A DNA stretch of 64,000 nt from Streptomyces sp. NRRL F-6131 (GTDB lineage: Bacteria; Actinomycetota; Actinomycetes; Streptomycetales; Streptomycetaceae). Made by a program: the position numbers and the translations under genes. Within the stretch, counting starts at the first letter, position 1, and each line of letters opens with the position of its first letter. Location: assembly GCA_000719695.1 (NCBI GenBank), contig JOHN01000017.1, positions 208,516-272,515 of the forward strand, written 5' to 3'. Below are positions 40,657 through 48,148 of this stretch, piece after piece. The notes below the pieces were generated by a model, which was not told the origin of the DNA, made no database searches, and saw only the letters and a program-made list of their open reading frames with translations.

Positions 40657-42294
40657 GTGAACGACGGACCGCTCATCGTCCAGAGCGACAAAACTCTCCT
40701 CCTGGAGATCGACCACCCCAAGGCCGCCGACTGCCGTCGGGCCATCGCACCGTTCGCCGAGCTGGAGCGGGCGCCGGAGCACGTGCACACCTACCGGGTG
40801 ACGCCGCTCGGGCTGTGGAACGCCCGGGCCGCGGGCCACGACGCCGAGCAGGTCGTCGACGCCCTGGTGACGTACTCCCGCTACCCGGTGCCGCACGCGC
40901 TGCTGGTCGACGTGGCCGACACCATGGCCCGCTACGGGCGGCTGCGGCTCACCAAGCACCCCACCCACGGCCTGGTGCTGAGCACCACCGACCGACCGGT
41001 GCTGGAGGAGGTGCTGCGCTCCAAGAAGATCGCCCCGCTGGTCGGCCCCCGGGTCGACCCGGACACCGTGGTCGTGCACCCCTCCGAGCGCGGCCAGATC
41101 AAGCAGGTGCTGCTCAAACTCGGCTGGCCCGCCGAGGACTTCGCCGGCTACGTGGACGGCGAGGCGCACCCCATCGACCTGGAGGAGAACGGCTGGAGCC
41201 TGCGCCCGTACCAGGCGCAGGCGGTCGAGGGGTTCTGGCACGGCGGCTCGGGCGTCGTGGTGCTGCCCTGCGGCGCCGGCAAGACCCTGGTCGGCGCGGC
41301 GGCCATGGCGCACGCCAAGTCGACCACGCTGATCCTGGTCACCAACACCGTCTCGGCCCGCCAGTGGAAGCACGAACTGGTCAAGCGGACCTCGCTCACC
41401 GAGGACGAGATCGGCGAGTACAGCGGCACCCGGAAGGAGATCCGCCCGGTCACCATCGCCACCTACCAGGTGATGACCACCAAGCGGAAGGGCGTCTACG
41501 CCCACCTGGAGCTGTTCGACGCGCGCAACTGGGGCCTGGTCGTCTACGACGAGGTCCACCTGCTGCCGGCCCCGGTGTTCAAGTTCACCGCGGACCTCCA
41601 GGCCCGCCGCCGGCTCGGTCTGACCGCCACCCTGGTGCGCGAGGACGGCCGGGAGGGCGACGTGTTCAGCCTGATCGGCCCCAAGCGCTTCGACGCGCCG
41701 TGGAAGGAGATCGAGGCGCAGGGCTACATCGCGCCCGCCGACTGCTGCGAGGTCCGGGTCACCCTGACCGACTCCGAACGGCTCGCCTACGCCACCGCGG
41801 AGCCCGAGGAGCGCTACCGGTTCTGCGCCACCACGGCGACCAAGCGGCGGGTGGTGGAGGCGCTGGTCAAGAAGCACGAGAAGGACCAGACGCTGATCAT
41901 CGGGCAGTACATCGACCAGCTCGACGAGCTCGGCGAGGCCCTGGACGCCCCGGTGATCAAGGGCGAGACCAGCAACGCCCAGCGCGAGAAGCTCTTCGAC
42001 GCCTTCCGCAACAAGGAGATCGGCGTGCTCGTCGTCTCCAAGGTCGCCAACTTCTCCATCGACCTGCCCGAGGCGACGGTCGCCATCCAGGTCTCCGGGA
42101 CCTTCGGCTCCCGGCAGGAGGAGGCCCAGCGGCTCGGCCGGGTCCTGCGGCCCAAGGCGGACGGCCACGCCGCCCACTTCTACTCCGTGGTCGCCCGGGA
42201 CACCGTCGACCAGGACTTCGCGGCCCACCGTCAGCGCTTCCTCGCGGAACAGGGCTACGCCTACCGCATCATCGACGCGGACGACGTGCTGTAG
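40657..42294 (+). CDS. XPB-type DNA repair helicase (SF2)
   Basis: 545 residues from a GTG with GGAGG ten nt upstream. The N-terminal 180 residues hold the XPB damage-recognition-like domain. Motif I is LPCGAGKTLVGAA, motif II VVYDEVHLLP, motif III LTATL, and the following VREDGRE contains the RED motif special to XPB. The second RecA lobe ends QEEAQRLGRVLRPK. It is a 3'-5' DNA translocase of nucleotide repair or transcription. The upstream 834-aa protein is its usual actinobacterial companion. Confidence 0.95.
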   Translation: MNDGPLIVQSDKTLLLEIDHPKAADCRRAIAPFAELERAPEHVHTYRVTPLGLWNARAAGHDAEQVVDALVTYSRYPVPHALLVDVADTMARYGRLRLTKHPTHGLVLSTTDRPVLEEVLRSKKIAPLVGPRVDPDTVVVHPSERGQIKQVLLKLGWPAEDFAGYVDGEAHPIDLEENGWSLRPYQAQAVEGFWHGGSGVVVLPCGAGKTLVGAAAMAHAKSTTLILVTNTVSARQWKHELVKRTSLTEDEIGEYSGTRKEIRPVTIATYQVMTTKRKGVYAHLELFDARNWGLVVYDEVHLLPAPVFKFTADLQARRRLGLTATLVREDGREGDVFSLIGPKRFDAPWKEIEAQGYIAPADCCEVRVTLTDSERLAYATAEPEERYRFCATTATKRRVVEALVKKHEKDQTLIIGQYIDQLDELGEALDAPVIKGETSNAQREKLFDAFRNKEIGVLVVSKVANFSIDLPEATVAIQVSGTFGSRQEEAQRLGRVLRPKADGHAAHFYSVVARDTVDQDFAAHRQRFLAEQGYAYRIIDADDVL

Positions 42295-42384
42295 CGGGCA
42301 CGGCCGGGCGGCCGCTGCCCGGCTGCCCGGCTGCCCGGCACCGAGCGGTCCGGGGCCGAGGGCCCGGTGGCGGAGGGCCCGGTA

Positions 42385-42546
42385 TCAGTAGCGGACGCCG
42401 TCGCGCCCGAGGAAGATCACGCGCGCGGCGGTGTCCAGGGCGATGCCGACATTGCGCACGGCGGTGCCCAGCGGGTTGCGGCGGCGCCCCGCGGTGGCGG
42501 TGGCGCCGGCCGGGGCGGTACGGGTGCGGTGCTGTGGTGTGCTCAT
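42385..42546 (-). CDS. Small protein of 53 aa
   Basis: 53 codons: MSTPQHRTRTAPAGATATAG, then RRRNPLGTAVRNVGIALDTAARVIFLGRDGVRY. The C-terminal half is an amphipathic or short membrane helix with a basic start. The ATG lies exactly 7 nt after TACCGT (42554-42559), the leaderless pattern seen in a dozen other genes of this window, which supports translation. It converges on the XPB gene and is divergent from the HelD gene. Unknown function. Confidence 0.6.
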   Translation of the reverse strand: MSTPQHRTRTAPAGATATAGRRRNPLGTAVRNVGIALDTAARVIFLGRDGVRY

Positions 42547-42643
42547 GCGTTCCACGGTAGGCACCCGAACGGCCGACGCCATCACCCCGAAGGCCGTACT
42601 CGACGGGACGGAAGTCGTCCTCGGGAGGTACGGAGGCCCCGAG

Positions 42644-42669
42644 GGCCTCGGGGCTGGAACCCCGAGGCC
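42644..42669. terminator. Perfect 10-bp hairpin upstream of helD
   Basis: GGCCTCGGGG (42644-42653) and CCCCGAGGCC (42660-42669) with a 6-nt loop. It overlaps the probable -35 of helD, so it could act as a regulatory dyad rather than a terminator. Confidence 0.5.
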
Positions 42670-42683
42670 GACGCGGCTAAGAT
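42655..42683 (+). promoter_or_regulatory. Promoter of helD/helR
   Basis: TGGAAC (42655-42660), 17 bp and TAAGAT (42678-42683). The -10 is close to consensus. The leader would be about 145 nt long and contains a hairpin at 42747-42771. Confidence 0.65.
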
Positions 42684-42746
42684 CGTCCGTCTGTCCCCTC
42701 CCGAACCGTGGTACCCGCTGAAGTCGCGCGGGCAGCCGGGGGAGGT

Positions 42747-42771
42747 GCCGGCCGTTCGGCAACCGGCCGGC
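42747..42771 (+). promoter_or_regulatory. Leader hairpin before helD
   Basis: GCCGGCCG (42747-42754) pairs with CGGCCGGC (42764-42771). It lies in the 5' leader between promoter and start codons and may affect translation or early termination. Confidence 0.5.
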
Positions 42772-42835
42772 TGTCCCCACCGTGAGCTCCGACGATCCGC
42801 TGCGCCCGTTTCCGGGGCAGCCGGGAAGGTTCGCT

Positions 42836-44887
42836 GTGCCCGCCACCCCCACCACCGACCCCCTGCAGCGCGAGCGCGACCACCTCGCCTCCTCCCGGGC
42901 CGCGCTGCGCGCGATGCGCGAGGACGTGCAGTCCCTGGACATCCGCGACGTGACCGGCACCTGGGTCACCGCCGTCGTGCTGCAGAACCAGATCGAGGCC
43001 CGGATCGCCGCCCTGGCCGACCTCGCACACACCCCGCTGTTCTTCGGCCGGCTCGACTACTCGCACGCGATCAGCGAGGAACTGAGCGAGGGCTCCGGCG
43101 GAGAGAGCTTCTACATCGGCCGACGGCACGTGCACGACGCCGAGGGCGATCCGATGGTGATCGACTGGCGCGCGCCGGTCTCCCAGCCGTTCTACCGGGC
43201 CAGCCGCACCGACCCGATGGACGTCGAGCGCCGCCGCCGCTTCGGCTACACCGGCGGCGAGCTGACCGCGTACGAGGACGAGCACCTCTCCAACCCGGCC
43301 GAGGGCGACACCGCCTCCGCCCTGCTGGCCGCCGAGATCGAGAAGCCGCGCGTCGGCCCGATGCGCGACATCGTGGCCACCATCCAGCCGGAGCAGGACG
43401 AGATCGTCCGCGCCGACATCTCCGGCACCCTCTGCGTGCAGGGCGCCCCCGGCACCGGGAAGACCGCCGTCGGCCTGCACCGGGTGGCGTACCTGCTGTA
43501 CGCGCACCGGGAGCGGCTGGCCCGCACCGGCACCCTGGTGATCGGCCCGAACAACGCCTTCCTCTCCTACATCGAGCAGGTGCTGCCCGCGCTCGGCGAG
43601 CTGGACGTCGCGCAGGCGACCGTGCAGCAGCTGGTCGGGCACGTCGAGGTGCGCGGCGAGGACTCCCCCGAGGCGGCCCGGCTGAAGGGCGACGCCCGGA
43701 TGGCCGAGGTGCTGCGGCGGGCGGTCCGCTCGGGCATCACCCTGCCCACCGAGCCCTGCGTGGTGGTCCGCGGCTCCCGCCGGTGGCGCGTGCCGGTCCA
43801 CGAACTGACCGGGATCATCGAGGAGTTGAAGGGCCGGGAGATCCGCTACGGCGCGGCCGCGGAGGCGCTGCCGCAGCGGATCGCGCACGCCGTACTGCTG
43901 AAGATGGAGCAGGCCGGCGAGGCCCCGGACGACCGGGTGCAGGACGCGGTGGCCCGCAACGCCGCCGTGAAGGCGACGGTCAAGCAGTGCTGGCCGGCCG
44001 TCGACCCGGCCAAGCTGGTGCTGCGGCTGCTCTCCGACCCGGAGTTCCTGGCCGCGTGCGCGGAGGGCGTGCTGACCGCCGAGGAGCAGGAGACCGTCCG
44101 CCGGCCCAAGCCCGACCGCTCGGTCAGGACCGCCCGCTGGACGGCCGCCGACGCCGTCCTGGTCGACGAGGCGACGGACCTGGTGCGGCGCACCGCCTCG
44201 CTCGGGCACGTGGTGCTGGACGAGGCGCAGGACCTCTCGCCGATGCAGTACCGCGCGGTCGGCCGCCGCTGCACCACCGGCTCGGCGACCGTGCTCGGCG
44301 ACCTCGCCCAGGGCACCACCCCCTGGGCGACGTCGAGCTGGCCGGAGGCGCTGCACCACCTGGGCAAGCCGGCCGCGCACGTCGAGGAGCTGACCAAGGG
44401 CTTCCGGGTGCCGGAGGAGGTCATCGCCTACGCCTCCCGGCTGCTGCCGTCGATCGCCCCGGGCCTGGCCCCGGCCACCTCGGTCCGCGAGGCCCCCGGT
44501 TCGCTGACGCTGCGCCGGGTCACCGAGGAGGAGCGGACGGAGGCCGTGGTGGAGGCCTGCCGGCGGGCGCTCGGCAAGGAGGGCTCGACCGGTCTGATCG
44601 CCGCGGACGCGCGGGTCCCGCTGCTGGCCGAGGCGCTGACGGCGGCCGGGCTGGCGTACCTCGCCCCCGGCAGCGAGACCAGCGCCGAGGCGCGGCTCAC
44701 CCTCGTCCCGGCCTCGCTGGCCAAGGGTCTGGAGTACGACTACGTGGTGCTGGACGAGCCGGCCGCGGTGGTCGCGGGCGAGCCGGACGAGCGGACCGGC
44801 CTGCGGCGGCTGTACGTGGCGCTGACCCGTGCGGTGTCCGGCCTGGAGGTGCTGCACGCCGAGCCGCTGCCCGAGCAGCTGGCCTGA
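42836..44887 (+). CDS. helR: HelD/HelR RNA polymerase-associated ATPase
   Basis: 683 residues from GTG 42836, chosen because GGGAAGG lies six nt upstream; the in-frame GTG at 42782 would add 18 residues. DPLQRERDHLASSRAALRAMREDVQSLDIRDV is the N-terminal coiled coil that inserts into the RNA polymerase secondary channel. Walker A is GAPGTGKTAVGLH, Walker B VVLDEAQDLSPMQ; motifs GLEYDYVVLDEP and YVALTRAV complete the UvrD-like fold. HelD frees stalled polymerase from DNA, and the HelR subgroup displaces rifamycins and confers tolerance. Subgroup membership is inferred from the actinobacterial setting. Confidence 0.9.
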   Translation: MPATPTTDPLQRERDHLASSRAALRAMREDVQSLDIRDVTGTWVTAVVLQNQIEARIAALADLAHTPLFFGRLDYSHAISEELSEGSGGESFYIGRRHVHDAEGDPMVIDWRAPVSQPFYRASRTDPMDVERRRRFGYTGGELTAYEDEHLSNPAEGDTASALLAAEIEKPRVGPMRDIVATIQPEQDEIVRADISGTLCVQGAPGTGKTAVGLHRVAYLLYAHRERLARTGTLVIGPNNAFLSYIEQVLPALGELDVAQATVQQLVGHVEVRGEDSPEAARLKGDARMAEVLRRAVRSGITLPTEPCVVVRGSRRWRVPVHELTGIIEELKGREIRYGAAAEALPQRIAHAVLLKMEQAGEAPDDRVQDAVARNAAVKATVKQCWPAVDPAKLVLRLLSDPEFLAACAEGVLTAEEQETVRRPKPDRSVRTARWTAADAVLVDEATDLVRRTASLGHVVLDEAQDLSPMQYRAVGRRCTTGSATVLGDLAQGTTPWATSSWPEALHHLGKPAAHVEELTKGFRVPEEVIAYASRLLPSIAPGLAPATSVREAPGSLTLRRVTEEERTEAVVEACRRALGKEGSTGLIAADARVPLLAEALTAAGLAYLAPGSETSAEARLTLVPASLAKGLEYDYVVLDEPAAVVAGEPDERTGLRRLYVALTRAVSGLEVLHAEPLPEQLA

Positions 44888-44894
44888 CCGGGCG

Positions 44895-44924
44895 GTCCGC
44901 GGGGCCCGGCCGGGTCCCGCGGAC
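44895..44924. terminator. Hairpin after helD
   Basis: GTCCGCGGG (44895-44903) pairs with CCCGCGGAC (44916-44924), and CCCGG/CCGGG inside, between the convergent helD and cutC genes. Confidence 0.7.
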
Positions 44925-44980
44925 GGGCGGGACGGGACGGTGGCCGCCCGGCCGCCGGTCACCACCGCCCGGCCACGGCC

Positions 44981-45051
44981 GAGCCGTCCGGCGCCGTCGC
45001 CCAGCCGTCCGGCACCGCTGCTCAGCCGTCCGGCACCACTGCTCAGCCGTC
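44981..45051. repeat. 21-bp tandem repeats ending in the cutC stop codon
   Basis: Units begin at 44981, 45002, 45023 and (partial) 45044, consensus CAGCCGTCCGGCACC plus CTGCT. The TGA of cutC on the minus strand (45043-45045) sits at the junction of units 3 and 4. Confidence 0.85.
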
Positions 45052-45729
45052 GATCAGCGCCCGCCATTCGGCGACCTTGGCGGCGTCCACCGGCGACTGC
45101 CAGCCGTCGACCCGCACGGCGCCGCCGACGTGGAAGGCGTCGAACCCGGCCGCCCGCAGCCCCGGCAGGTGCTCGGCCCGCAGGCCGCCGCCGATGAGGA
45201 TCCGCTGGGTGTACCCGGGCTCGCCGGCCCGGGCCAGCTCGGCCAGCAGGACGTCCCGGCCGGCGTCCACACCGCCGGCCGCGCCGGAGGTGAGGAAGGT
45301 GTCCAGCCCGGGCAGCGCGCCGACGGCGGCCCGGACGGCGGCCCGGTCGGCGCTGTGGTCGACGGCCCGGTGGAAGGTCCAGCGACAGCCGGCGATCGCC
45401 TCCGCGACGGCTCCGGTGGCGGCCAGGTCGACCCCGCCGTCGGCGTCGAGGAAGCCGAGCACGAACTCGTCGGCGCCCTCGGCCCGGAGCGCGGCGGCGC
45501 GGGCCCGCAGCTCGTCCAGGTCGCCGGGCGCGAAGCCGTCCCGGATCCGGAGCATGACCCGCAGCGGGATCCCGACGGCGGCCCGGATCCGGGCGAAGTC
45601 CTCGACGGAGGGGGTGAGTCCGTCGGCGGCCATGTCGGTGACCAGTTCGAGCCGGTCGGCGCCGCCCGACTCGGCGGCCTGGGCATCCTGGGGCGTCAGC
45701 GCGATGACTTCGAAAATTGGTCTAGACAT
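45043..45729 (-). CDS. cutC: CutC-family protein
   Basis: 228 residues from ATG 45729 (MSRPIFEVIALTPQDAQAAESGGADRLELVTD). The TIM-barrel motifs GGADRLELV, GGLTPS-like GLTPSVEDF, IPLRVMLRIRDGF, WTFHRAVDHSAD and LTSGAAGG are those of CutC, once linked to copper homeostasis; its real reaction is unsettled. The first codons after ATG are TCT AGA CCA ATT, all very rare in this genome, and coincide with a DasR-like operator over the start codon. The 3' end carries 21-bp repeats. Confidence 0.92.
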   Translation of the reverse strand: MSRPIFEVIALTPQDAQAAESGGADRLELVTDMAADGLTPSVEDFARIRAAVGIPLRVMLRIRDGFAPGDLDELRARAAALRAEGADEFVLGFLDADGGVDLAATGAVAEAIAGCRWTFHRAVDHSADRAAVRAAVGALPGLDTFLTSGAAGGVDAGRDVLLAELARAGEPGYTQRILIGGGLRAEHLPGLRAAGFDAFHVGGAVRVDGWQSPVDAAKVAEWRALIDG

Positions 45730-45731
45730 AT
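45716..45731. promoter_or_regulatory. Candidate DasR-responsive element over the cutC start
   Basis: On the minus strand the 16-mer ATATGTCTAGACCAAT keeps the TCTAGACCA half and centre of the dre consensus (AGTGGTCTAGACCAGT, 12 of 16 bases). It includes the ATG of cutC. True nagK dre sites occur in the same window at 62.9 kb. Confidence 0.5.
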
Positions 45732-45839
45732 CGAATAGCCTGCCACATCGCCCCGGTCCCGGCGAGCCCCGTGCGACCACTTGGCCGGACAACGACGCCG
45801 CCCCGGGCGGGGCCGTGAACCCGTCGGCCCCGGAAACGC

Positions 45840-45886
45840 CGAACGGCCGGACGAACGGGCCCACAACCCGTTCGTCCGGCCGTTCG
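45840..45886 (-). terminator. 20-bp perfect-stem terminator after the membrane protein gene
   Basis: 45840-45859 and 45867-45886 are exact complements with a 7-nt loop, 29 nt beyond the stop of the minus-strand gene at 45916. Confidence 0.88.
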
Positions 45887-45915
45887 AGGAGCGGCGAGGC
45901 TCCGGCCGTCCCCGC

Positions 45916-46908
45916 TCAGGCGAGGCTCCGCACACCTCCCGCACCCGCACCGGGCCGGTTCCCGGCACCGGCCCGGTGCAGCATCCAGCCGGTCGCCACC
46001 GTCCCGACCAGCACCGCGACCGCCAGCGGAGCCATCCGCCACATGCCGCCGACCGTCTGCCAGGTCCGGAAGACGTTGAAGCCGAAGGTCATCGGCAGCA
46101 CCGCGAGGGCGATCGCCGCCGGTGCCCGCCGCCCGCGCGCCGCGAAGAGCAGCCCGGCCACCGGCACCAGCAGCAGCGCCACGGCCGCATCGCGGTCCAG
46201 CAGGCCGAAGGAGCTGTAGAAACCCTCCGCGGCCAGGATCAGCCCGCCGCCGAGCACGGCCGCCAGCACCGCGATCCGGCCGCGCACGCCCGGCCGCTCC
46301 GCCATCAGCTCCTGCGGTGCGAAGGCGAACATCAGACCGGCCAGCAGCAGCGGGGTCGCCTCCCCGGACCGGTTGAGGAAGCTCCACAGCGACGGGTCGT
46401 CCACGGCCGCGATCAGCACGCCCAGCGCGCCGACCCCGGCCACGCCGAACGCCGCGTGCCGGGCGTCCCGCCGACGGCCGGCCAGCACGGCGGCGACCAG
46501 CAGCAGCGGCAGCAGCGCCTGTCCGAGGAACCAGACGAAGCCCGGCACCTGGCCGATCCGCTCCGGCAGCGTCCAGGCCGGGACCCAGGCCGGGTGGACC
46601 ACCTGGTTCGCCGTGTACGCCGCGGACAGCCCCGCGACCGCACCCGCGACCAGCGGCGCGGCCAGCGCGAACAGCTGCCCGACGGCGGAGGAGGCGGTCA
46701 GACCGGCGCGCATCCGCAGGCCGTACGCCCCCAGGTCGAACACCTCGCGGGCGGTGGCCAGTCGGCCGGAGTCCGCCGTGCTGTCGGCGAAGACCGCGGA
46801 CAGCTCGTCACCGCGCTCGCGCCGGTAGCGGGCCGGGTAGAGCCGGAGGGCGGCACGGAAGGCCACCGGATCCGTCATCATGCCCGGGAGTCCGTGCGTC
46901 GTGGTCAT
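45916..46908 (-). CDS. Integral membrane protein cotranscribed with PadR regulator
   Basis: 330 residues. After a cytoplasmic N-terminus (RAALRLYPARYRRERGDELSAVFADS), which is typical of membrane proteins paired with PadR regulators in actinobacteria, come about eight membrane helices. The start ATG overlaps the PadR stop (ATGA), so translation is coupled. Its role is unknown; paired PadR and membrane genes often sense envelope stress or antibiotics. The end is marked by a strong terminator. Confidence 0.82.
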   Translation of the reverse strand: MTTTHGLPGMMTDPVAFRAALRLYPARYRRERGDELSAVFADSTADSGRLATAREVFDLGAYGLRMRAGLTASSAVGQLFALAAPLVAGAVAGLSAAYTANQVVHPAWVPAWTLPERIGQVPGFVWFLGQALLPLLLVAAVLAGRRRDARHAAFGVAGVGALGVLIAAVDDPSLWSFLNRSGEATPLLLAGLMFAFAPQELMAERPGVRGRIAVLAAVLGGGLILAAEGFYSSFGLLDRDAAVALLLVPVAGLLFAARGRRAPAAIALAVLPMTFGFNVFRTWQTVGGMWRMAPLAVAVLVGTVATGWMLHRAGAGNRPGAGAGGVRSLA

Positions 46909-47297
46909 GCGAACACCCCCGTGGAGTTGGTGAATGCGAGTCCGGCGGCTCCACCGGCGACCCTTCCCTGGGTCGGCCGGACGGCCGCGAGCCGCCGTTC
47001 GGCTTCCTGGGCGACGGAACGCAGCCGCTCCGCCTCGGCGGTCAGCGCGCCCCGGCCGTCCTCGGTGAGGGCGTAGGTGCGCCGGGCCCGGCCGTCGACG
47101 ATCTCCTCGGCCGCGACCTCGATCAGCCCCTGCTGCAGCAGCCGGTCGAGCGCGCCGTAGAGCGTCCCGGTGCGCATCTTGACCCGGCCGTCCGAGATCG
47201 CGGAGATCTCCTGGATCAGCGCGTAGCCGTGCCGCGGGGCGTCGGCCAGCGCGGTCAGCAGGAGCAGGGTCGGCTCTTGCATCGCCCGTTCAGTCAT
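46905..47297 (-). CDS. PadR-family transcriptional regulator
   Basis: 130 residues. MQEPTLLLLTALADAPRHGYALIQEISAISDGRVKMRTGTLYGALDRLLQQGLIEV is the PadR winged helix; the C-terminal helix (GALTAEAERLRSVAQEAERRLAAVRP) dimerises, subfamily 2 by size. The ATG at 47297 has no clear ribosome site; one at 47282 is an alternative. AT-rich half-sites around 47303-47332 probably form its operator. The gene is coupled to a membrane protein and may also control the MacB-like ABC exporter at 48.1-51.7 kb. Confidence 0.9.
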   Translation of the reverse strand: MTERAMQEPTLLLLTALADAPRHGYALIQEISAISDGRVKMRTGTLYGALDRLLQQGLIEVAAEEIVDGRARRTYALTEDGRGALTAEAERLRSVAQEAERRLAAVRPTQGRVAGGAAGLAFTNSTGVFA

Positions 47298-47302
47298 GGA
47301 GT

Positions 47303-47332
47303 TACATATACCTTTCGTCGACATATCATGTC
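47303..47332. promoter_or_regulatory. Candidate PadR operator region
   Basis: TACATAT (47303-47309) and CGACATAT (47319-47326) are inverted ATATGT half-sites, and GACAT-ATC-ATGTC (47320-47332) is a perfect dyad with a 3-bp centre. The block lies immediately upstream of the PadR start and is unusually AT-rich for this genome. Confidence 0.6.
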
Positions 47333-47377
47333 CAGCGGAATCTTTGGCCGGTCGGACCGGCCCAGCACAATGGCGCC

Positions 47378-48047
47378 ATGCCGGAAGCCGACGCCCTCGC
47401 CGCCACCACCGCCGCCACCACCGCAGCCACAGCCACAGCCGCAGCCGAGGACCTCCTCGACGCCTGGACCGCCCTGCTCCACCGCTGCGGCGCGGCCACC
47501 GACCCCGGACCGGCCGGCCGGGAGCTGCGTCGACCACCTGCGCGCGGTGCTGGGCCATGTCGACGCGCTCGCCGGTCACGCCGACGACCCGGACGCCGTC
47601 CGGCTCGCCGCCTGGTTCCACGACGCCGTCTACCGCCCGGACCGCTCCGAGAACGAGGAGCGCAGCGCCGCCCTCGCCGTCCGGGCGCTCACCGGAGCCG
47701 GTTTGCCCCCGGCCCGGGTCGACGAGGTCGCCCGGCTGGTCCGGCTCACCGTCACGCACCACCCCGGGCCCGGCGACCGGAACGGCGAGGTGCTGTGCGA
47801 CGCCGACCTCGCCGTGCTCGGCGGGGCGCCGGAGGCCTACGCCGTGTACGCGGCGGCCGTCCGGGAGGAGTACGCCTTCGTCCCCGAACCGGACTTCCGG
47901 GCCGGGCGGGCGGCCGTGCTCCGGCAGTTGCTCGCCCTGCCCGCGCTCTACCGCACGCCCACCGCGCACGCACGCTTCGACGCCCCCGCCCGGGCCAACC
48001 TCGCGGCCGAAGTCGGCCGCCTGGAGACACCGGGCGAGGACGGCTGA
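47378..48047 (+). pseudogene. HD-domain phosphohydrolase gene with frameshift and deletion
   Basis: The first 49 codons (from ATG 47378: MPEADALAATTAATTAATAT ... DLLDAWTALLHRCG ... GREL) and the rest (from 47523: CVDHLRAVLGHVDALAGHADDPDAVRLAAWFHDAVY ... ) are in different frames. Third-position GC bias switches frame at 47522-47530. Relatives have a segment like PHRHYHNLEH between the two parts; about 10-15 codons and one frame are missing, including the first metal His of the fold. The HD motif (WFHDAVY) survives. It probably is an inactivated predicted metal-dependent phosphohydrolase; a sequencing or assembly error cannot be excluded. Confidence 0.75.
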
Positions 48048-48148
48048 CAAGGACGCCGAGCCGAGGACGCGCGACGAGGCGGCCCGACGACGGCGGGCGA
48101 GGACCGGTGGTCGCCACCGGTGCTCGCCCGCCGAGCGGTCTCCCGGGG

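Noticed and set aside
42547..42835. Rifamycin-associated element upstream of helD
   Set aside because: No 19-bp palindromic element of the described type could be seen; only unrelated hairpins are present.
47229..47522. ATG at 47229 as start of the HD-domain gene in the second frame
   Set aside because: The extra 98 residues are Pro/Gln-rich, run antisense through PadR and the operator, and lack homology.
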